A stretch of DNA of 64,000 nt from Blastocystis sp. Blastoise (lineage: Eukaryota > Sar > Bigyra > Opalinata > Blastocystidae). The notes under the pieces were generated by a model. That model made no database searches. It had not been told where the DNA came from and was given only the letters and a program-made list of their open reading frames with translations. The stretch covers positions 168,501 through 232,500 of the forward strand of contig JBBPEB010000026.1 in assembly GCA_039096225.1 (NCBI GenBank). Reading direction: 5' to 3'. Positions 57,560 through 64,000 of the stretch are shown piece by piece. Made by a program: the position numbers and the translations under genes. Numbering within the stretch: the first letter of the stretch is position 1; the number at the start of each line of letters is the position of its first letter.

Positions 57560-57907
57560 TTACCAGTCATCATCATCATCACCACCGAAGAGACCACCAG
57601 CACCACCTAAGTCTTCTTCTTCTTCTTCTTCTTCTTCCTTCTTTTCTTCTTCAGCAGGAGCAGCAGCAGAAGCGGCACCAGCAGCAGGGGCAGCAGCAGC
57701 AGCACCAGAGGGGACAGAAGCGAGCTTTTCAGAACCAGCAGCGATTAATTCTTCAAGATTCTTACCTTCAAGATTCTTGATGAGGTTGTTAAGTTGATCT
57801 TCATTAGATTCAATACCGACAGATTCAAGAAGAGTCTTGACGTTATCAGCAGAAGGAGTAGTGTTTCCACCTAAAACTAAGAGAAGATAAGCGGCTAAGT
57901 GCTTCAT
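57560..57907 (-). CDS. RPLP2: 60S acidic ribosomal protein P2, variant C-terminus
   Basis: A 115-residue stalk protein of the large ribosomal subunit that recruits translation GTPases. The N-terminal dimerisation domain is typical ([52 protein letters not shown]). An Ala-rich hinge and an acidic stretch ([11 protein letters not shown]) follow. The end reads [16 protein letters not shown] instead of the near-universal eukaryotic DDDMGFGLFD, with the LF pair kept but moved inward and the acidic run placed after it. The gene has no intron. Codon use is more G+C-rich than in neighbours (GCA/GCG/GGA, GTC), as expected for a highly expressed gene. Confidence 0.93.
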   Translation of the reverse strand: MKHLAAYLLLVLGGNTTPSADNVKTLLESVGIESNEDQLNNLIKNLEGKNLEELIAAGSEKLASVPSGAAAAAPAAGAASAAAPAEEEKKEEEEEEEEDLGGAGGLFGGDDDDDW

Positions 57908-58732
57908 TAATAGATTATGAAAAAAAATTATTAATTGTTTGTAATTTCATTTGATAAACAACAAGAACATCATAAAATCATCACTAAATACATAATAATT
58001 ACATACTATAACAAGAATTGACCAGAATAAAATTATATATTCTATACTAACTAACAGAACCAGCGAAAAAAAAATTATAAAACCATTCATTGGGAGGGGA
58101 TAAATCAAGTTATTAGTATAAACGCAATACAAAATGAAAATCCAGGGGGTAAATATTTATTAATAATCAACAGTCGGCGTTTTTATCATATAATCGCAAC
58201 TATTCTTTTATTATCACCACAATAAACTATTTTTCCATGGTTCTCCATATTTGTTAAAAAATATTTTTTGGTCTTTTATCATTTATGATTATTTTAGTTT
58301 TATTAGTAGGATTTCCATAAAAAGCATGATTCCATTTAAAGGTAAAAATCACTTTTTGTTTGAAATCATAAAGGTCTTCAAGTTCATGTTGATGATGTTT
58401 TGTGATTCGATAACTTATGTTATTGTGCAATTAGCAAGTAAGTAATACATTGGAAGAGGTAAAAATGAAAATTTAGCTTTGCAATTCATTTAATTTATCT
58501 AAATATGTCTTTATTTTTATTCATAAATCTTCTCATACTTTACATCATAAAATGATAATAACTCTTCATTATAAATTCAATATTTTTATAAACAATTTCT
58601 TTGTCGTGTTTCTATAATATACATAGTTCATGTTTCTTCTTTATTTAATATAGATAACAAATCGCGAAGACAAAGACAATTTATTATGATAAAAGAAATA
58701 GTTTTTCTTTTAATTTTATTCTTGTTATAACT
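57908..58732. other. Intergenic region
   Basis: About 825 bp between the P2 start and the 3' end of the HROB-like gene. It should contain the promoter of the P2 gene. No further feature was recognised. Confidence 0.55.
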
Positions 58733-59491
58733 CTATACAATCTTTGGAAATAGTTTAACAATATTGTTTGAACAGAAAATTAAGTATTTGTTATTTGTAG
58801 AGGAAGGATAAAGAACAGATACATTTTGAAAACATACTACGCACCCTATATTCAATACTGTTGAATAATCCTTTACTAAGTTTCTATAGAGTTATTAATG
58901 GATATTTATTCAACTGTTTTATCTGTATCAATATATAAATAATATATCATATATAAATAAACTATAATTAGAAATGAACTATGAATAAATAAAATATATA
59001 TATAAAGCATCCTATATTTAATGAAAAACAGAATAAATACGGATGTAATGTTCCAGACATTGTGTCTGTATAATCTGTAAAACGAATATAGGCTCCTACA
59101 TCTGTATATTTTATTTCTAGCACTTCAATAAGTATTTTAGGTATCTTGTAATATTCATTCTTTAAAATGATGGATAAAGGCATGTATGAAGAATCATTTT
59201 CTATATATAATAAACATTTGAGAATTATTTAGAATAAATTAGTTTCATTTCTAATATAAAATAAGCATTAAAACATACGAATATCATAATCATCAATATG
59301 AAATGCTTCACAAGCACATTTCCATGTTGGAGAATAATTAATTACATTTTTTATATTCTATACATATATATAAAATAGAGTTTAATCAAAACTTGGAAGT
59401 GACATCCACTATTCGAGAAAAATAATACGGGATTATTATAACCATTTTGTTCTGAAATCATGTTCACATCGTTTGTATCATTCTGAGACAT
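58733..59491 (-). CDS. HROB-like OB-fold protein (homologous recombination factor)
   Basis: A compact four-exon model. The start is MSQNDTNDVNMIS (59491). The exon NIKNVINYSPTWKCACEAF holds a P-x-W motif preceding the OB fold. The exon with KIPKILIEVLEIKYTDVGAYIRFTDYTDTMSGTLHP matches the first OB strands of HROB/C17orf53 (pattern 'V-x-x-x-x-x-x-T-D-x-x-A-x-x-x-x-x-D-x-T-x-x-M-x-G-T-x-H'). After a phase-2 intron the last exon gives NLVKDYSTVLNIGCVVCFQNVSVLYPS...NNIVKLFPKIV, the final strands, with TAG at 58733-58735. In animals HROB loads and activates the MCM8-MCM9 helicase in homologous recombination. The long disordered N-terminus of animal HROB is absent. The first intron needs a GTTTTG donor. 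Confidence 0.6.
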
Positions 59492-60235
59492 TATATCTAG
59501 CAAGAAGAAATCAAGTTATTTAAAATTTATATGATTTTTTACAAAAAGCTTTTTCAAAACACATTTTTTAATGCTCAAAATACTTTCTAAGAGTATTCTA
59601 CTTGATTAGAAACATTTAAAAAATAGTATAGAGCTTTTATTTTTTTGTGGGAACAAGAATACGTTTATAATTCAACTGCTCATTTATTATATATGATGCT
59701 CAATTAGTGTATTTATATTTTCTAAAAATGAAAGTGACGAACTTGAAAAAAATAGTTCAATGACTGATAACACACAATCAACTTTTTCAAAAAAGTTTAT
59801 TTTATATATATAGAATAACTATATATCATCAGATATACAAACAATATTTAAATAATAAAATATGAGTATGATATCATTAAAAAGTAATAGATTCTGACTT
59901 TAAATACTTTTTTCTATAAATTTTTTATTTGAAAAATCAAAAAAGTGTTTTTTTTTTGTTTTCTTTTCTTCATTCGTTTTTTTTTCTTTCATTTTCATCT
60001 CGTTGATATATAGAATATAATTATATGAAGAATAACACAAAACAATTTTATAAAGTAAAGATTGATCATGCAAAAAAGCTATAACATCATTGGATAAAAT
60101 ATACTATATGCATGTAACAAATACATTACAACATATAACAACAATAAAAGAACAGAAAAGTAAAAAATTGAAAAATAGGAATGCAAGGTAATTAGAAAAA
60201 ACTACTTTTTATAATAATAAAAGAAATTTTATCAT
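59492..60235. other. Intergenic region
   Basis: About 745 bp between the HROB-like start and the 3' end of the cyclin gene. A+T-rich with poly-T/A runs; no gene was seen. Confidence 0.55.
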
Positions 60236-61503
60236 TTATGGAACAAGACTAGCTACTCTCTGATAACGACTAGTCGAATATAACTTCTTAACAGCCTAAA
60301 AATATAATATAGTTAAAAAAATAAATTATTGATAAGATGTATAAGAATAGAAGTTTAAAAATGAAATAATTTTGTCAAATAAATAAATATATTGTATATA
60401 AAATAAAAATGAGAATACAAAGAAAATATTAAAAAAATAAAATATTAAAAAAAAAAATAAATAAAAAAATGAGTTTAAACATACAGTAAGTCTCGATTCA
60501 CTATGCATAAGTAAATGCATTTCTTTTACACAATCAGTAATAGTTTCAATAGATATCTGTGTAAATCGTTCTAATAAAGGGCTCCATGCTGGTGTAATAT
60601 GAAGATATTTTCTTGCTAAATACACGCTAGAAGCAGCTTTTACAGAAGGAGTATATTTCAACATAGAATAACTATATATAATTACATTAAAATAATAAAA
60701 AAAAATTTAAAAAAAAAAAAAAACATATATATATACGCTTGTAAAGAACGATGAGCAATATAACATGCCATTGGAGCAACAATAGGATTATCTTCACAAA
60801 CTTTCAAATATCGTTGAAGAAAGTTATAAATAGTAGGAACAGTAAATTCAAATTGAAGTGAATTTACAATTTGTCCTTCCATAGTACGGATCTGATCAGG
60901 AGTATATGCTTGATCAGTTATATAAGAAAAATCAGATATTTCTGGGAAATAAATTTCTTCATATTTCGAAGCAATAAGCATTGAAGTGACACCCACTAAT
61001 TGAAGATTATGTTTTGAAATTTCGTTCTTCTCTAAGTATCTATCAATAATATTTGTTGTCAGATACATAGTTTCAGGAACTAACTTAAATTTTATATGTA
61101 CATCAGTTAACCAATCCAATAAAATTTCTCTCATTTTATATGTAATGTATTGCTGACTAGCCATATAATTCGGATTCACACAGAACTTTTTTTCTACCTT
61201 CAACCAGTGTTTCACAATATTACTAGCATATTGAGATACAGCTTGAGGATTGCCACGATCTTTAGAATCAATCTTCTGCTGATATTGATCAGCAGATTCA
61301 TGAGATTTTACGATCTCTGACTGTCTAGAAGCTACAGCAACTTTTACATTCGTAGGTTTCGCTACTCCTGTAGTAGATTTAAAATTACTAACGTCTCCTA
61401 AGACCTGGGAGGCAACAGCTTTCTTTATGAGATTTCCTTGATCATCGATATAATAATCTCTTTCAGGAACTATATTCTCATTAGTAAACTGTACAGAGCT
61501 CAT
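60236..61503 (-). CDS. B-type mitotic cyclin
   Basis: A regulatory subunit of a cyclin-dependent kinase. Three exons: 61503 to about 60737 (up to HRSLQA), about 60669-60486, and about 60296-60236 (ends YQRVASLVP, TAA). The cyclin-box core is MREILLDWLTDVHIKFKL, ETMYLTTNIIDRYLEK, LQLVGVTSMLIASKYEEIYFPEI, followed by NSLQFEFTVPTIYNFLQRYLK and, in the second box, YTPSVKAASSVYLARKYL. This is the B-type pattern (MR-IL-DWL, YEE). The N-terminus has a destruction-box-like SQVLGDVSN in which the expected Arg is Ser. The second exon junction (CAAGC|GTATAT to TATATAG|TTATTC) is in frame. Confidence 0.9.
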
Positions 61504-62982
61504 GGTGTATTCTTAAGAAATATAAAGTCTACTCAATGAGTTTTTCTTTCCTTTTTATATTTTCTTGGGTAATAAGTTTTCAACAAGAAACTAAATGACA
61601 CATCTGCTTCTACTGTCTATTCTGTCATACTATTTTATATTCTATTTTAACTCTTCTTTGAATCAAATAGAAAAAAATATGTTCTGATGTGAATTACCAT
61701 GGTTTTCTATCTTTTTCATTTTTATTTTTCCACGGGACAACTATTTCCAAGGTTACAAAAATTGAAACACATACCTTAAACGAAGGTTTATATTTTTTGA
61801 ATGAGTTACCGGGGTTTTATTCAAATAAAGGATATATTTTGGAGGTAAGTCCCCTATTAACCGAACTCCCACTATTATTTTGTCTTATTCTGCAACCTCC
61901 AAATCATATTCTCCAGGTTATTCTTTTTTTCTTCTTTATTTTAAATTAATCAATGTGCCAAATCTTTTTTTCTTATATTTCATATATATTCTTTTGTTTC
62001 TTTTGAGATTATTGATATAATTAAGATGAGTAAATCATAATTGAGTATATTATTATTGATATAATTATTTTAACGTTTTTCATATGATTTCAAATGGTTC
62101 ATCTCACTATTTTCTATTATATTATGTATTAGAAGAGTTTAAATGCAAATATAAAGACAATATAAAGCCATATCTCGATGGTTTATTCTTTCAATTACCT
62201 TTTCATCTTTCAACAATTGTTTCATTAATTTTATTAAATACTCTACATAAAATATTCTGTTTAATCTTACTATTGGCCATTTAGTTATCTATAATTTGTA
62301 AAGAAATTTAATAAATAAGTGGTTACATCATAACACTTATATCTCAGATTATCTTAAATATCTTAATCTACAAAAATTGACACAAAATAATAAATATTTT
62401 GTTTCTAATGGGACTCGAATGTCATAGTTGAATAATATTAGATAAAAAAATCAATAGTCTAGGATATGACTTATCATCTTCAAAGTTAAAAAAACAAAAA
62501 TATATGTTATATTGCCAAGAAATTGGCAATCTATTATTTGTGCTTTTTCTATTGCATTTTAAAGTTTTGTTCTTGTGCTCAACTCTGATTCATTTTATTA
62601 CAGTTTTCAAGAAATATATAACCCCTAAATACATAGATTTTTAGGTATTTTTTCCAGTTTTTAGGACATTTTCTCGTATATTACCCTACTTTTTGCTCGT
62701 TTTCAACTCAATTATTCACTTATGTTTTCGTCGCTTTTTAAATATAGATTATACTTTATTTTCATTATAAGATTATTTTTTAAAATACAATACGCTTAAT
62801 TTTATTATTGATCTGATTATTTGTTAAAATAAATAATCTTTTGAAATTTAGGTATTTGTGTTTATCTGTACTTTCTGATTAAATTAAGGTATATTATTTG
62901 TTGAACATACTTTGATTATTTCAAAATAATAGCTAATATGCATATATTCATTTATTTAATTTAGTTTATTAAAAAAAAAACA
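61504..62982. other. Divergent intergenic region with possible small gene
   Basis: About 1.5 kb between cyclin B and PTEN, divergently transcribed. On the plus strand two stretches look mildly coding: about 61740-61910 (SKVTKIETHTLNEGLYFLNELPGFYSNKGYILE then hydrophobic) and 62084-62284 (MISNGSSHYFLLYYVLEEFKCKYKDN then a hydrophobic C-terminus, stop TAG). Together they could encode a small two-segment membrane protein with an intron at about 61918-62080. The first stretch lacks a clear ATG. No family was recognised. Confidence 0.35.
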
Positions 62983-64000
62983 ATGAGTAACTCGTATACG
63001 GCTCCTCAAAAAGTAGAAAGAGTCAAACACCTTCTAGATAGAACAAAATCTACGAATGATTCAAACCCTACTTTAACTACAGATGATTTTGCGTGTGAAG
63101 AATGTGAATTATCTTCTGATTCTTCACCTGATATAGATGAAGAACAATCTTCATCATCCAGTTTTTGGCGTTCTCCATTCTCTCTACTAAGATCATTAGT
63201 TTCAAAAAGTAAAAAACGATATCAAGATAAACAATTTGATTTAGACTTATCTTATATAACTCCAAGAATAATTGCTATGGGATACCCTTCTTCAAATATG
63301 GAAGGACTTTATAGAAATAAATTATCTGATGTTGTCAACTTCTTTAATACAAGACATGCTCATCATTATAAATTATATAATTTATGTATTGAAACTGTAC
63401 GTCATTATGACCCTGAAGTTTTCGATAATAGGGTTGTTGGATATCCGTTCCTTGATCATAATGCTCCTCCTTTACAAATGATGCTTGATTGTTGTCAAGA
63501 TATTCATCGATTCTTGAATAACGACCCTAACAACATAGTAGCTGTTCATTGTAAAGCTGGAAAAGGTCGTACAGGTGTGATGATTTCTAGTTATTTATAT
63601 TACAGTCATCAGATGAAAGATATAGATTCTTCGTTAGCTTTTTATGCTGATCAACGTACATTTAATAAGAAAGGAGTTACTATCCCTAGTCAAATACGAT
63701 TTGTTCATTATTTTGGGGAACTAGTCACTCTCTGGAATGCAATTGAATCCATTAAACGACAATATAATATAGATCATGATGTCGATCCTGCTGATTTTGA
63801 TACTAAAATTGGAAGTTCTTATTGTATGCATATTATTATGATATACATATATGTTTTAAATTATTTATTATATAAAATAATAATTATATATTTTTTATTT
63901 TTAATAACATTTTAAATAATATATATATATATAGTGGATTATCCATTACGTGTTCCTACAGATTATATTCAGCAACAATTACCTTCTATTTATCATGGAC
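62983..64000 (+). CDS. PTEN: PTEN-type phosphoinositide 3-phosphatase, 3' end outside window
   Basis: This phosphatase removes the 3-phosphate of PI(3,4,5)P3 at the inner plasma membrane, setting polarity in amoeboid cells. It has a Ser/acidic-rich N-terminal extension of about 70 residues. The phosphoinositide-binding segment SKSKKRYQ (74-81) follows, then FDLDLSYITPRIIAMGYPS, the WPD-equivalent loop YPFLDHNAPPL (Asp158) and the active site HCKAGKGRTG (Cys190, Arg196). The two P-loop lysines typical of PTEN are present, as opposed to protein-only phosphatases. The first exon ends at 63823. After an intron the next begins at 63935 with DYPLRVPTDYIQQQ, leading toward the C2 domain beyond the window end. 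Confidence 0.93.

Noticed and set aside
61689-61949. 86-codon plus-strand open frame as a gene on its own
   Set aside because: It starts at GTG, has no ATG in the protein-like part, and can only be kept as a possible exon.

Overview
The window is a piece of a very A+T-rich nuclear genome from a unicellular eukaryote. Almost every gene is cut by short introns that begin GTATAT or GTATGT, end TATATAG, and consist of TA or TTA simple sequence. The gene set (dynactin p150, a BEACH protein, PTEN, cyclin B, TRAP-gamma, a cis-prenyltransferase, an MDR-type ABC transporter, adenylosuccinate synthetase) is that of a free-living, amoeboid or flagellate protist that retains dynein/dynactin transport. 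TRAP-gamma argues against fungi, and PTEN plus the gene structure argues against Plasmodium. I cannot name the organism; an amoebozoan or a metamonad such as an anaeramoebid would fit. TAA and TAG both serve as ordinary stops.

Layout. 1-2855 (+): 3' part of a Tnp2/CACTA-like transposase gene, followed by 2.8 kb of intergenic DNA with a CpG-rich island near 4.25-4.47 kb. 5644-13310 (-): a large PH-BEACH-WD40 gene. 13763-18274 (-): a secreted or type I membrane protein with beta-sandwich (filamin-like) repeats. 20449-25691 (+): a full-length ABC transporter. 27568-27649 (-): tRNA-Ser(AGA). 28405-29247 (+): TRAP-gamma. 29460-33000 and 33270-33930 (+): two unrecognised genes. 34098-40473 (-): dynactin p150 without a CAP-Gly domain. 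40966-42712 (-): calcineurin-like phosphoesterase. 43726-45121 (-): SLC35F6-like transporter. 46274-49621 (-): Asn/Ser-rich protein of unknown function. 49987-52431: a complete Tc1/mariner-type transposon with about 502-bp terminal inverted repeats. 52743-54255 (-): cis-prenyltransferase. 55441-57204 (+): adenylosuccinate synthetase. 57560-57907 (-): acidic ribosomal protein P2. 58733-59491 (-): HROB-like OB-fold protein. 60236-61503 (-): cyclin B. 62983 to the end (+): 5' part of PTEN.

The host genes do not form a pathway cluster. They are ordinary housekeeping and trafficking genes: secretory pathway (TRAP-gamma, dolichol synthesis, BEACH), cytoskeletal transport (dynactin), phosphoinositide signalling (PTEN), cell cycle and genome maintenance (cyclin B, HROB-like).

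The most unusual signals are at nucleotide level. (1) A G+C-rich palindromic motif with core CCGCGG, flanked by AACC/TCCC half-sites, recurs in coding exons in all three reading frames against a strongly A+T-rich background. (2) The invariant Trp codon of the BEACH domain reads TAG. (3) The last intron of adenylosuccinate synthetase lacks an AG acceptor exactly where the protein family requires the junction. Items 2 and 3 are both sense-strand A where G is expected. That is compatible with sequencing or assembly error, mutation or A-to-I editing, which cDNA would decide.

Exon boundaries below were read by eye from splice consensus and reading frame; most spliced coordinates should be treated as models.
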